Below are positions 54,655-64,000 of a stretch of 64,000 nucleotides of DNA, in pieces. The notes beneath the pieces are model-generated. The model was not told the DNA's origin. It saw nothing but the letters and a program-made list of their open reading frames with translations, and made no database searches. Within the stretch, counting starts at the first letter, position 1, and the number at the start of each line of letters is the position of its first letter. The DNA is taken from NCBI GenBank assembly GCA_018287875.1, contig JAGVVL010000022.1, positions 4,464,001 to 4,528,000 on the forward strand, written 5' to 3'. Origin of the DNA: Nigrospora sphaerica. Lineage: Eukaryota > Ascomycota > Sordariomycetes > Amphisphaeriales > Apiosporaceae. A program made the translations under genes and the position numbers.

Positions 54655-55416
54655 CAACTTCGTGTAGAGGCGGCGGCATCACAACAGCTGCAAACAGTAC
54701 CGGAACCCCTAGCCGACACACCGATGTCTGAAGCTATGTCCGAGTTATTAGCGTCTGGACCTCCACATGAGTCTCCCGCCCCCGACTTCCTGTCCGACTC
54801 GCCGACTCAAGAAGATGCCACGGAATATATCCTAGAAGAGATCGAAGCTCAGCTTTCAGAGGAGGTCGAAGCTCAGCTTTTAGAGGAGATCGAAGCTCAG
54901 CTTTCAGAGGAGATCGAAGCTCGACCTACAGAGGAGGTTAATAACCAGTCTTCGAGACGAGTTAAAGATCAAGCCTCAGGACAAGTCGAAGAACAGCAGC
55001 AGGCTCTAGAGCAGCCTATAAAGTACACCGACCCAAAAGCGATATACCAAAGATATGTCGTAGAAAGAGAGGTCTGGAAGAAGACCCTACCTCCGGGCAC
55101 TTATTCTAATAACCAGATGTACAGGAAGGCAATGGGGTTACCACTACGGTATAGCAAAGCGGAGTACGATTGGTGCTTAGATTATAAGCAAATGACGAGG
55201 CGTTGTTTAACGCCAAAGGGGGGACGGGACTGGACGAAGGAGGAAATGATGGCATATCTAGACTGGGAACGATCTGAGACAGAGCGGATCGATGCTCAGG
55301 TGGCAGAAGAGTCGGCAAGCAGCCTACCTAACCGGAGAGGCATGGGAAGCCTTTGGAGAAGGGCAGGACAAGACTGCGAGGAGCAGCAGACTATATACGC
55401 AGCAAGATTCGTATAG
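54586..55416 (+). CDS. Second MULE frame, Glu-rich repeat protein or transposase C-terminus
   Basis: The open frame of 276 aa overlaps the end of the transposase in another phase. It contains LRHAELQLRVEAAASQQLQT, an acidic stretch, and then a repeated unit EEIEAQLSEE / EVEAQLLEE / EIEAQLSEE / EIEARPTEE with an 8-residue period, which would form a coiled or extended helix. The C-terminal half (YQRYVVEREVWKKTLPPGTY, YSKAEYDWCLDYKQMTRRC, DWTKEEMMAYLDWERSE) is compact and unlike any family I know. Because the LRHAELQ segment directly follows the zinc knuckle, it may simply be the transposase C-terminus after a one-base frameshift. No stops in 276 codons, in contrast to the transposase. Confidence 0.5.
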   Translation: MYQMQPSRPFEGVSIIPLRHAELQLRVEAAASQQLQTVPEPLADTPMSEAMSELLASGPPHESPAPDFLSDSPTQEDATEYILEEIEAQLSEEVEAQLLEEIEAQLSEEIEARPTEEVNNQSSRRVKDQASGQVEEQQQALEQPIKYTDPKAIYQRYVVEREVWKKTLPPGTYSNNQMYRKAMGLPLRYSKAEYDWCLDYKQMTRRCLTPKGGRDWTKEEMMAYLDWERSETERIDAQVAEESASSLPNRRGMGSLWRRAGQDCEEQQTIYAARFV

Positions 55417-55513
55417 CGGAAAGTAATTGAAGAGGTACAGGATAACGACGAGCTGGTTGCGGTATCCTAGACGAAAGCTGGGCTGTGCTAATTACCATAC
55501 TACATAGGGAGAG

Positions 55514-55616
55514 GTGCGATGTCGGCCGGAACCAAGGCACGCTAAGCTATAAACAGAATCCGCACGGGTCCCGTGCGATTTTATCCGCACGGGTACCCGT
55601 GCGCCTATTGGGAGCC
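55514..55616 (-). repeat. MULE right TIR, 103 bp
   Basis: It mirrors the left TIR base for base, followed by the TSD TAGCGCTGG at 55617-55625. Confidence 0.95.
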
Positions 55617-55625
55617 TAGCGCTGG

Positions 55626-55679
55626 TCATAAGAGGGTTGTTTGCTTTAGCCTGGAATGCGGTGTTGTTGGTTCGTAACA
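55626..55679 (+). repeat. LTR family 2, last part
   Basis: These 54 bp end GTTGTTGGTTCGTAACA, matching the end of the solo LTR at 56,849. They stand directly against LINE B copy 3. Confidence 0.75.
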
Positions 55680-56265
55680 TATCGGCCCTTAGCGAGGTGC
55701 TCTTTACTACGATTATAGCGGCTATTAGCTCTTCTCTTAAGATGTAGGCATCCTAAGGCAGGGTACGTCGCAGTACTATAGGGATCTCGAGAGGGTCGTC
55801 CTCGAGGTCTTCAGTGTTTATAAAACGCTTTAAGAGAGCCTTATATAAAGCGTGTGCCTTTTCTTCCGTGTCCTTAATCGTCTTATCTTCGATAACTAAA
55901 GGTAACGCTTGTAAGGCGGGCTGTAGCTTATGCTATCCGACGACCTTATATAGGTCCTTGTCGGACTAGATTAAGTCGATTTGCCGTCGCCAGTACTCCC
56001 GCTTTTCTCTCTGTACCACCGTAAGGAAGCGTTTCCGTTCTTCTAAGTACCTCCAGTCCCCTTAGTGTTGCTTTCTTGCTTATCGGAATGTATCTTAAGC
56101 CTCCTGGTAGGCGTCGGTCTACTATAGTGCCTTACGACTGTCCTTAGCTAGCTGCTTCTTAATTGTTTTTAGCGCTTTATATAATACACTTAAGATCTTC
56201 GTTGGCTGTTAATCCAGCTAATCCGTTATCGGTACCGGAGGAAATGGCGTGAGGCTTTGCATACC

Positions 56266-56849
56266 TGTAACGAAGCGCTATACCTAAGTACTGCGTGACG
56301 TAGGGTTTGTACAATCAGGGACAGAGAGCGTCTGTCTGCTTGAACACTGGTCGTTGAGTGACTGACTGGCTGAAGGTGCTTGACTGGATAACTGGTTGAC
56401 GATGGTACGGATGCGTGTAACTGATCTCATGATAGGTCGTTAGGCGTTAGCCCATCTATAGGTAAGATAGATGCTTAGATTGATCACTGAGGTAATGACT
56501 GTCTATGTAGGAAATCCTCCTGACTTATATACCAAGTCATTCCCTCACTGATACCCTGGATCACCTTGGATCACTACTGATCCAACTGATCCCTTAGTGT
56601 TGGCTCACTAACACTGTTACTGATCCTGTACTGGAGGCTCACCAGTGGCCCCACTGATCCATCCCGTGGATCAGTGCCAAGCCTAGTGATCCATCACGTG
56701 ACCTAGCCTTGGCGTGGCTTGCCCTTGGGGCTGGTGTCTCTTGTCCGAGGCTGGTCTCCCTTACTTGGTGATGTAGTAGGCGAGGTCTTGGCTGCATGGG
56801 CGCTTACCCGCTTCCATAAGATGCTTGTTGGTTCGGGTCGTCCGTAACA
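56266..56849 (+). repeat. Complete solo LTR of family 2 (584 bp), in LINE copy 3
   Basis: It starts TGTAACGAAGC and ends CGTCCGTAACA with a perfect 5-bp duplication ATACC on both sides (56261-56265, 56850-56854). TG..CA ends and the duplication size fit an LTR retrotransposon. No internal pol sequence of this family occurs in the window, so copia or gypsy affinity is unknown. Confidence 0.93.
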
Positions 56850-59009
56850 ATACCTAGCTTGACGGTGCCGGTAAAAGCTTTAAGTTTGTGGTCTGGTATC
56901 GAGTACCGGAACTGCGTCCCCTATATCTGTTTACCTCTAAGGATCGAGATTCGGATCGTTTCGTGGTCTGCTCCTGTCCGAAGCCTCGGGTTTACCTCCG
57001 CTGCCGTAAAAGGGATGTTAGAAAAGGCTAGGTCGATGGTCCGTCCCGCGGCGTAGGTAGGGATCCTAATCTCCCCAATGTAGCTAAGCCTGTTGGCGAC
57101 AGCCTAGTCGTGGATCTCGGAACCTCCATTACAGGTTAAGGCTATATCGGGGTCTTAAATGTTATACTAGGCGTTGAAGTCCCTTACGACAATGCAGTGG
57201 GATAGTGGTTGCAGGTTTAATAGGAGTTGTGTCGCTTAACTTAGCGGCTCTTTTAAAGGTCTATATATATTAATAAAGGTGAAGTGGTCGATTTTGAGCT
57301 ATAAGAGGTCTTTAGTTTTTTATAGCCGCTTTTATTTTATCTTTAGCCTGCTACTTTTATTAATGTAAGTTATAACCCGAGGTTAAAAGGCGACTTTATC
57401 TTAGCTATCGACTAGGATGTAAGCACTATAGCCCGGGTGTAAGTTGAATCTATTTCGGCTGTCTTTTATAACAGATAGTTCTTATATAATAACTACGTCG
57501 ATATAGTCCTCCTAGTATTGTTATAGTAAAGCTATATATACTGGCGGCGATTTATTTACGTTAGCCTACGCGACTTATAGAACTTATCGTTCTAGCTTAA
57601 TATATATTAAGCATGTTTAGTAGTTTGCTTTATTTTTCGTCCCTAGGGCTTATATAATCGAGCACACTATAGTCGATATATAGGATGTTCCTTCGATTAC
57701 GTTTCGGCTTATCTTTTTAAGAGGACTGGGGCCGTCTTCTTAAGAATTCTATAGGTGTATAAGTGGGGTCCTCTATAGTTATATTAGCGGTGTTCCTGCC
57801 GGTATTTAGTCTGGCCTCCTCTTATATATTGCCTCCATGGCTTGTTTCTTATAGTTAGGCTGCCTTATAAAGCAGGTTGCCTATTTAGCGGATCTTTATA
57901 AGCTCGCTTCACGTAAAGCGTATTAGCTTTCTATGTTTTACCACTGGCTTCGCTAGACAGTTCTTGTGGTTTACTAAAGCAGGCCTATAGCAGTTTGTAT
58001 ATTGTAGGCGTTGCTAATATAGCTATAGGTAGTTATATCCTACTGGGAGTCGGGCGCTATAGTTTTTATATTTATCTGTTTATATGTAAAATCGGCTCGG
58101 GTAGTATCCTTAGTAGCCTAGGTTATACCTGCTAAGGGGTGTCCGCTTTTCAATTAGCTAGGCGGGCCCATTTATTATAAAGAGCCGGAACGGACAGACT
58201 TTCTATAGGAACGAGATAATATATAATCTCTTATTTATTCCCAGAATCGGTTCCTATTGTGACTAGTGTATGCTTACTAGCTCGACACTGGTTTGCATAA
58301 TAACTTTGTCTTATAATAGAGTATCTATCTCGAATGTCTCGCCGAAAATGTTTAAGAGGTGTGTTGGGTAGCCGGGGACGATGTAGTTCACTTACATAAT
58401 CAGGACCTCGACTGCGTTAGCTTGGAGGCTTCGCGCTAGTTCTTTTTTTCTTCAGAGTAGTATCTTCTTTGTTTCTTTATTTCTTAAGCGGATAGCGACA
58501 CCTGTAGCTGTATAGTAGACGTTAAGAACGTCGGCTAAAGATAAGTCGAGGGTCTTATATACAGCCTATTATAGGGCGAAGTTATATTAAGTATATACTT
58601 AGCTTTAGTGTTCCTTTAAGATTCTTATAAGAACTTGGAGGTCCTTTTATTAGTTCGCTTACTAGGTCCGCTTATTTACGCTGTCTTAAGGCGATAGCTT
58701 TTATCCTATTTAAGCGATGTCAGCTTAGCTATATATGGGGGCCTTAAAAGGCTCCGTATAAGTCGGGCTAGTCTCCAGTAGGAGGCGTTTATTTAAGTGG
58801 GGGTAAGTTATATACCCGATTTTAGCTTATAGGAACGCTATAAAACCTTTTGTAATCTCCGTAGCTAATTCCTTATCCTTATTATAGTATTCTTCGATAA
58901 TGCTATTTAAACCGTGGGCAATTTTAGTAAGTACCGATCTTCGGGTGTTATATCGCTTATTTATATCGCTTAAAACCAGGGCTAGTGCGTCCAAAGCCGG
59001 CTGGTGTCC

Positions 59010-59246
59010 TTATACTATGGCCGCGGCTTCTTCTGTCGTCGAAGCTTCTCGAGTGTCGTCGACCTTTCTTCGGTTTCGTAATGGACCGTTCGCAGGGGCC
59101 TTATTCTGCCCCGTTCGCTTTCTCTTGTGAATATAAGTGGGGGAAGCTTCTTCGAGGTGGTCGGGAGGATCGTTTCCCGTCATCACCTTATCGGTGGTGT
59201 CCTCACGAGGAGGTGAAGCCATCACGATGATGGTCCCAGAGTCCAT
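59010..59246 (-). pseudogene. LINE B copy 3 ORF1, N-terminal fragment
   Basis: It begins MDSGTIIVMASPPREDTT and reaches TREASTTEEAAAIV before a stop at 59,010. It is collinear with ORF1 of copies 1 and 2, so it is the same start codon. Downstream sequence decays quickly into stops. Confidence 0.75.
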
Positions 59247-59360
59247 CTGGCCTCTGGGTTGGCGTTGAGGCGTCGTTGGAGGGTTGTTAAGGATTTGGCA
59301 GTAAATAGCGGGCTGGCACTAACAGTAGGTGCCAGAAAAGAATAAATAAGAAGGAAGGTG

Positions 59361-59575
59361 ATAAGACTTAGGTGTCGCGCCGTGAGGGCATTCCCAAGGT
59401 TGACAACCTGTTAGTGGGGTCACGTGAGTAGCTCCACAGGAGTCTTGGCAAGCTTCAGTATATAGTCCGTCATGTCTGGCATCTTTCCTTGCGTTAGTTT
59501 TTCCTTGAATGAACAACCTTGAAGTCTGTTTCTATCTTGCCAGTACCGCTGTGGTGCAACATTGGGGGAATTGTA
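59361..59575. other. Short stretch between LINE copy 3 and a Fot element
   Basis: A minus-strand frame (APQRYWQDRNRLQGCSFKEK, LTQGKMPDMTDYILKLAKTP) looks protein-like. It may belong to the gene fragment on the other side of the Fot element. The family is not recognised. Confidence 0.35.
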
Positions 59576-61505
59576 AGCTAGGGTACCCCTTCGCGAGCCA
59601 GGTGCTTCGCGAGACACCGGTTTCAGAGACGTCTTAAGATGCCCCCTTCTAACAGAAAGACGAATATCTTAATAATTATATAAGCTAAGATCTTCGTTTT
59701 TGTTTTCAAGAGACGATAATACACTCCACTATACTGCTATCGCTGTCTTCTTCTAAATCTGACTAATCTACCTATCCTTCTCCATCCGAATCCAGTTCTG
59801 GCTTATTAGGTAAGATCCCTATCTCCCTTTTAACTCTTTTGATGTCTTGAATAGTAACGAACTGCTCTTACGCTATCGCATGTACTTTACGCTGTTTCTG
59901 AGGCTTTTGGCGTTCTAAAGCAGCTGCTAGCTGGTCTCTCTTATACATAAGGCTCGAGATTTGGCCTGCTGTTTCGTTAAGGGTCTTGCTAAGCTTGCGA
60001 ACGAATAACCGGAACGTTAGTAGACCGTATGCTGGCTCCAGTGTACGTATATCTCGAGCGATGTTGTTAACTTACTGTGAACTCTTCGGTGTGGCGAACA
60101 CTATAGTAAACATGGCTGCTAAAGAATCCGTCTTTAAAGGCCTTGTTTTTAGCGTTGAAGGCCGGTCTGGCAGGTCCTAGTCTAGTTGCCTTACGAGCCT
60201 GCTATTTAAAGGCTTAGAACAGTCCCTTAAAAAGATTCCGGTCGCTTTCCAGCTAGCGGCTATATTAGCTAGTGTGAAGGCCTCCTTACGAGCTTTATTC
60301 CAGGCCTTTAGGAACTCTGGTTTCTTCGGAGTTATCGTTAAACTAAATACGTAAGCTTCACGAAGGGACTTCCAATAGCTGCGCTTTAACACTGAAAAAG
60401 AGCTAAGGTCTAAAGGCTGGAGAACTTATAAAGTGTGCGCTAAAAGAAAGTCGAGCTAGACCTTCACTTTAAAGTAAGCTAACATGAAGTCCTATGTAAT
60501 ATAGCTCCTATAGCTATCTAGAATAAGGTGTCGCTATCGGTTTAGCGTTATTGTCGTCTAGGGTAAAAAGATATCCTTTAACCACCTCAGGGCAGTAGAA
60601 TTATTCGTCCAGCCCTTCTCGGAGGTGCTGAATAGCTAGTTATCGAAGTCCGGATTGTCCACTTGGCCCTGGAACCATTGCTGCTGCACTTCTACGCCCT
60701 TAAAGATGATAAGGGGCGACAACGCACGACCGCTAGCTGACACACACTCCAGAATCGTCACCCACTCGCGGTTTCCGGGGTCCATGGTAAATATCTTACG
60801 TAGGGCAGCTGGGCCGATGACTAAGGGGTTATCTCCAAGCCCTATCATGCTGCCAACCTCGTCGACGCTCCATGTATCCTCTGGCATCACCTTAGCAAGG
60901 CTGGCGTGATCGAGACGATCGAAAAACTCATCGATATTAGTACGCGACGCGCCGTTAAAGCGAAGGAAATTAATGCCGGTGGATCTGACGGACTTAACGC
61001 TGGGATTCCTCTTGAAGAAGGCCTTATGCCAGTTCTTTCCGAGGCGATGGTCGCTGCTAGAGGCCCTCACGAGCGCCTAAGCGTATAGACGAAAACGAGA
61101 GTGCGGTGGCGCCCAGCCAAGTCTGGCTTGCAACAAGGCCTAGTCGACTAGTTGTTGCTTAAGGCTAGGAGACAAGGCCTGGCGCTTGCTATTGAAGTCC
61201 TCTCTAGTGTCAACACCATTAATCCGGCGGTGTATATAGTCCTTAAAGACATAGAACTACTTAGCGGTCTGGCGAATCGACTGGCCAGCTGCTATAAAGT
61301 CTAGGGCAACGATAAGCTAATCTGAGTCCATCGTAATAGATTCATAAGATAGAGGGGATTGATGGGGTTCTAGAAAATCTATTAGAATACCAGGAGACCT
61401 TCTGGTTGTTAATATATTCGTTATTTCGGTGACCGAAATGTTAGTGCGACGCCCCTGAAACCGGTGTCTCGCGAAGCACCTGGCTCGCGAAGGGGTACCC
61501 TAGCT
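59576..61505 (-). mobile_element. Fot/pogo-type DNA transposon, family C
   Basis: The element is 1,930 bp with perfect 51-bp TIRs beginning AGCTAGGGTACCCCTTCGCG, flanked by TA (59574-59575 and 61506-61507). A shorter choice, starting at GGGTACCCC with the inner TA pair, is also possible because TAGC/GCTA continues the symmetry. The transposase lies on the minus strand. Confidence 0.9.
59700..61331 (-). pseudogene. Fot/pogo transposase family C, inactivated
   Basis: The frame starts at an ATG read from 61331, with a HTH-like LIVALDFIAAGQSIRQTAK. It then has GKNWHKAFFKRNPSVKSVRS (CENP-B-type domain), DTWSVDEVGSMIGLGDNP (first Asp), LILDSYRSYIT (second) and LQPLDLSSFSVLKRSYWKSL (third). It ends in a coiled region with RQKPQKQRK. 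The open pieces 60,636-61,070 and 60,177-60,392 are joined by stretches full of TAG/TAA. All three catalytic Asp remain. Confidence 0.8.
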
Positions 61506-61860
61506 TACTGAAGATTTTGTTGAGACGGTGTCCAACGTTTCGGATGTTCCATTCGTCAAAATTGGCGGGCTTGTCGCTGGCGCTGCGGACGCGTGATTCG
61601 AGCGCCGCGTCCACAATGTCCTCTAAGCAGCGCGCCTTTTCCTCGGGATCCAGGACGGCGATGTTCTGGAAAGGGTAAGGCACCCAGCCATCGCGGAACC
61701 GGACGTACGAATCACGCTGAACCCGCCACCGTGGTTAGCCAATGGGCACCAGCTACCCCATTCGGAGATAGGGAGGGAAATGCGAGCGATATCGACGGTG
61801 ATGCGCGTCCAGACAGATATACACGTCGAAGTTCTCACTAGTGCGTTGTGGACCGGCATT
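61506..61860 (-). pseudogene. Fragment resembling UDP-galactopyranose mutase
   Basis: The minus strand reads DSYVRFRDGW, then VPYPFQNIAVLDPEEKARCL, a helix EDIVDAALESRVRSASDKPA, and NFDEWNIRNVGHRLNKIF. The order YVR..G.WVPYPFQN, a helix with ALESR, then FDEW..RN.G resembles the central part of fungal UDP-galactopyranose mutase (a flavoenzyme making galactofuranose). Both ends are lost: on one side a Fot element, on the other sequence that no longer reads as the enzyme. This assignment rests on my memory of the family pattern. Confidence 0.45.
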
Positions 61861-62557
61861 TCCCAATGTCTCCATTGTTTTAAATGTGAGTATTGAACTA
61901 GGCTCTGCAGAATGTTTTAAGGGCCGGCAAAGGTACAGTCAGTTGACGACATTCTTCATGTTGCGCTGGTATTGAAACCTGTACAGGACCATGAAAAAAG
62001 GACAATCAAAGATTCGACGCCCTGAGAAAAGCTACAGTGCACAATATAAATACTTGAGACTCCTTAAAGAGGAGTCCATGCCGCCCTCCTTCAAAATTGT
62101 TGGGGTCCGCTGCCGATAATCGGCGAGACGGCCGCGTTACAGCTAAGAAAAGCCGCAATCGGCTGATGTACAGCCTAGCGATCGTTTGCATGTCGGCACA
62201 CACCCCGACGAACGGTCATATTGCCGGGGGAATGAATGATAACGTATTGCCGGCAAAACGGTGGGCGAATGCTTGGCTTCGGGCGCGTTGGTGCGAGTAA
62301 GCAATTGCGCCATCAAGAGTGATATGGCGCAAGGCAGACCGACAAGCCACACCTGTCCAATCACTACCCCGCCGAAATGTACTTATCGCAAGAGGTGTAC
62401 TAGTAGGCGGAGAAGCGATGAGGGGAAGGGCGGCGGCGCCCGGCGCATGTGCCGCCGAATGACCGGCCGAGCCGCTTATAAAGGGCGGCCGGCGCGGCTC
62501 ATCATCCACGGCAACCATTCTGCGACTCATAATTTCTCCCGGGTTCTGAATAGGCGT
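61861..62557. other. Promoter region of the oxygenase gene
   Basis: This 0.7-kb stretch has no recognised gene, and it holds the TATA box at 62,477. Short minus-strand frames overlapping here have no recognisable motif. Confidence 0.5.
62477..62482 (+). promoter_or_regulatory. TATA box of the 2OG oxygenase gene
   Basis: TATAAA lies 81 bp upstream of the ATG at 62558 in an otherwise GC-rich stretch. Confidence 0.6.
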
Positions 62558-63792
62558 ATGTCAGTCAACGTCGATATGCCTCACGCACTCCCTCAGCTGT
62601 TCAGCTACGATCATGTGCCCGAGACCAAGGAAGACCTCGACTGGGCCGATCGTACGTATCTCTCCTCGCCGTGGGATGAGGCTAATAAGGCTGACCCGGG
62701 GAACCCGCAGTGCCGACGGTCGACCTAGGGCTGTACGGCACGCCTGAGGGCAACAAAGCGCTGGCACAGACGCTGATCGAGGCGATCCGCACCAAGGGAT
62801 TCTTCTACGTAACGCGGTTTGGGATCCCCTGGGAGGCAGTGGATCGCCAGTTCGCGCTGGGGCAGGCCTTCTACGAGCTGCCACTCGAGGAGAAGCTCAA
62901 ATACACGCCCGACTTGGACGCGGGCGATTACAACGGGTACCGGCCGGCGGGCCGCCGGCTGCTCGGCGGCGGCGTGCCGGATAAGACCGAGGTGTGGAAC
63001 ATGGCGACCAAAGACGGACACATTACGCAGCCAGTGCCGCCGGTGCTGGCGGACAACCTGGCCGAGATCGAGTCTTTCGCCAAGGATCTGCATGACAAGG
63101 TGCTGGATCCGCTGAACCACCTCATCGCGCTCGCGCTCGAGCTGCCCGAAGACTTCTTCACCCATCTGCACCGCTGGGATGTGCATGACGAGTCCCACCT
63201 GCGCTACATGAAGTACTCCAAGTTTAGCCCGGCCGAGATTGAGCGCCTCGGGGACGGCTTGTGGTCGCGCGGCCACACTGACCTCGGCACCATCACTCTG
63301 CTCTTCCGCCAGCCTGTCGCCGCCCTGCAGATCAAGGACCACGCGACGGGGGCCTGGAAGTGGGCGAAGCCACTCGATGGGAGCCTTACCGTCAACACCT
63401 GCGATGCCCTGTCCTTCCTCACGGGCGGCTACATCAAGTCCACCATCCACCGTGTGCGTTGTTTCTACCTCCGTCGCCCGTCTGTTCCCCCATGTCAAAC
63501 TAACTCCCCGCAGGTCTCCGTCCCGCCAAAGGACCAGCGGCACGTCGACCGCCTCGGCCTACTGTACTTTGCGCGCCCGCAGAACGACTTGGTCCTGAAT
63601 ACCATCGACTCGCCCATCCTCAAGCGCGCCGGCTTCACCCAGAACGAGTTTGAGCGTGGCGGCCATCGTGTGCCTACTATGGGGGAGTTCACCACCCTGA
63701 AGCAGACCTGGCAGCAGACCAAGAAGACGTTCGAGGAGTCGTACGAAGGCGCCGAAATCCTGCCCGGCTTCAAGGGCGTCTACCATAAGTGA
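62558..63792 (+). CDS. 2-oxoglutarate/Fe(II)-dependent oxygenase (IPNS/flavonol-synthase type)
   Basis: There are three exons, 62558-62651, 62711-63453 and 63514-63792, giving 371 aa. Intron 1 is 59 nt (GTACGT/CAG); intron 2 is 60 nt (GTGCGT/CAG, with ACTAAC), is in frame and could be missed. The N-terminal DIOX_N domain has TLIEAIRTKGFFYVTRFGIP. The 2OG-Fe(II) domain has SRGHTDLGTITLLF (His220, Asp222) and STIHRV (His278), the 2-His-1-carboxylate iron triad. DRLGLLYFARP follows, where the first Arg is expected to bind 2-oxoglutarate (R-x-G here instead of R-x-S). Such enzymes hydroxylate, desaturate or cyclise small molecules, often in secondary metabolism; the substrate is unknown. The gene is intact and lies close to a transposon-ridden region. 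Confidence 0.9.
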
Positions 63793-64000
63793 GCGCTGCG
63801 AACGGGGGGCGTTTCTTTTCACACATCAAACTGGTTGGTCTGTGGTGTATTGCAAGTACGTAAATACCAAGGTGGGATCCTGAGAATTAGCTGAGAATTA
63901 GCGGTTAAATACACACTAAGGAAGGTAAGTAGGAAAACATGAAGTCAAACTCATGCGAGACCTGAATTAGGAAGTTCTTCTTATGTTAATTCGAGACGCA
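63793..64000. other. 3' flank of the oxygenase gene
   Basis: No feature recognised beyond a duplicated GAGAATTAGC word at about 63,880-63,901. Confidence 0.4.

Larger units (their letters stand above)
52593..55616 (+). mobile_element. Mutator-like DNA transposon (MULE)
   Basis: The element is 3,024 bp with perfect 103-bp TIRs (52593-52695 and 55514-55616) beginning GGCTCCCAATAGGCGCACGG. It is flanked by a perfect 9-bp duplication TAGCGCTGG (52584-52592 and 55617-55625), typical of Mutator-like elements. It codes for a FAR1/MULE transposase and a further frame of 276 aa at the 3' side. Confidence 0.95.
55680..59360 (-). mobile_element. LINE family B copy 3, 3' part missing, heavily mutated
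   Basis: The sequence aligns with copies 1 and 2 from the RT-upstream region to the 5' UTR, but has lost everything 3' of the start of the RT region. ORF1 begins at 59,246. It is full of TA dinucleotides (for example ATATATAG strings near 57,300-58,300) and stop codons, so RIP is much heavier than in the other two. A solo LTR (56,266-56,849) lies within it. Confidence 0.85.

Overview
The window looks like a filamentous ascomycete (Pezizomycotina, possibly Sordariomycetes). Host genes have short introns of about 58-85 nt with GT/AG ends and CTAAC- or CTGAC-type branch points. RTT109, a 2EXR protein, a PTH11/SAT4-type membrane protein and mL57 are typical fungal genes. The repeats carry a strong C-to-T / G-to-A signature with TAG/TAA stops, as expected of repeat-induced point mutation (RIP). 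The species cannot be named from the sequence alone.

Layout. 1-201: 5' end of a short-chain dehydrogenase gene (minus strand). 638-13,814: a SAT4-like membrane protein gene split by a 5'-truncated non-LTR retrotransposon (Tad-like LINE, about 1,000-12,900), itself split by a 7.5-kb Ty1/copia element (2,240-9,711) with identical 190-bp LTRs and a perfect TSD. 15,305-17,458: a GMC oxidoreductase pseudogene holding a solo LTR of the same copia family. 19,037-20,897: a Fot/pogo DNA transposon. 21.3-34.5 kb: a GC-rich, transposon-free block with a 2EXR protein, a multipass membrane protein, mL57, RTT109, a 2-hydroxyacid dehydrogenase and a small secreted protein. 34,719-36,577: a decayed second copy of the Fot element. 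37.5-59.4 kb: a nested pile in which one solo LTR of a second LTR family is split by two tandem LINE copies (one carrying another Fot element) and by a MULE, next to a third, decayed LINE that holds a second solo LTR. 59,576-61,505: a third Fot/pogo family. 61.5-61.8 kb: a fragment resembling UDP-galactopyranose mutase. 62,558-63,792: an intact 2-oxoglutarate/Fe(II) oxygenase gene.

The most unusual items are: (i) a spliced gene with its own TATA box, three introns and a Cys motif, lying antisense inside the copia element between pol and the 3' LTR; (ii) a copia primer-binding site matching the anticodon stem-loop of initiator tRNA-Met, pointing to half-tRNA priming; (iii) two LINE copies in tandem, each bounded by the same 12-bp word, which is also the start of a hairpin-forming minisatellite unit in the host LTR and so suggests a target preference; and (iv) a MULE with perfect 103-bp TIRs built on palindromes, plus a repeat-rich C-terminal reading frame.

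The host genes do not form an obvious operon-like unit or metabolic cluster. mL57 and RTT109 are divergent around a shared 584-bp intergenic region.
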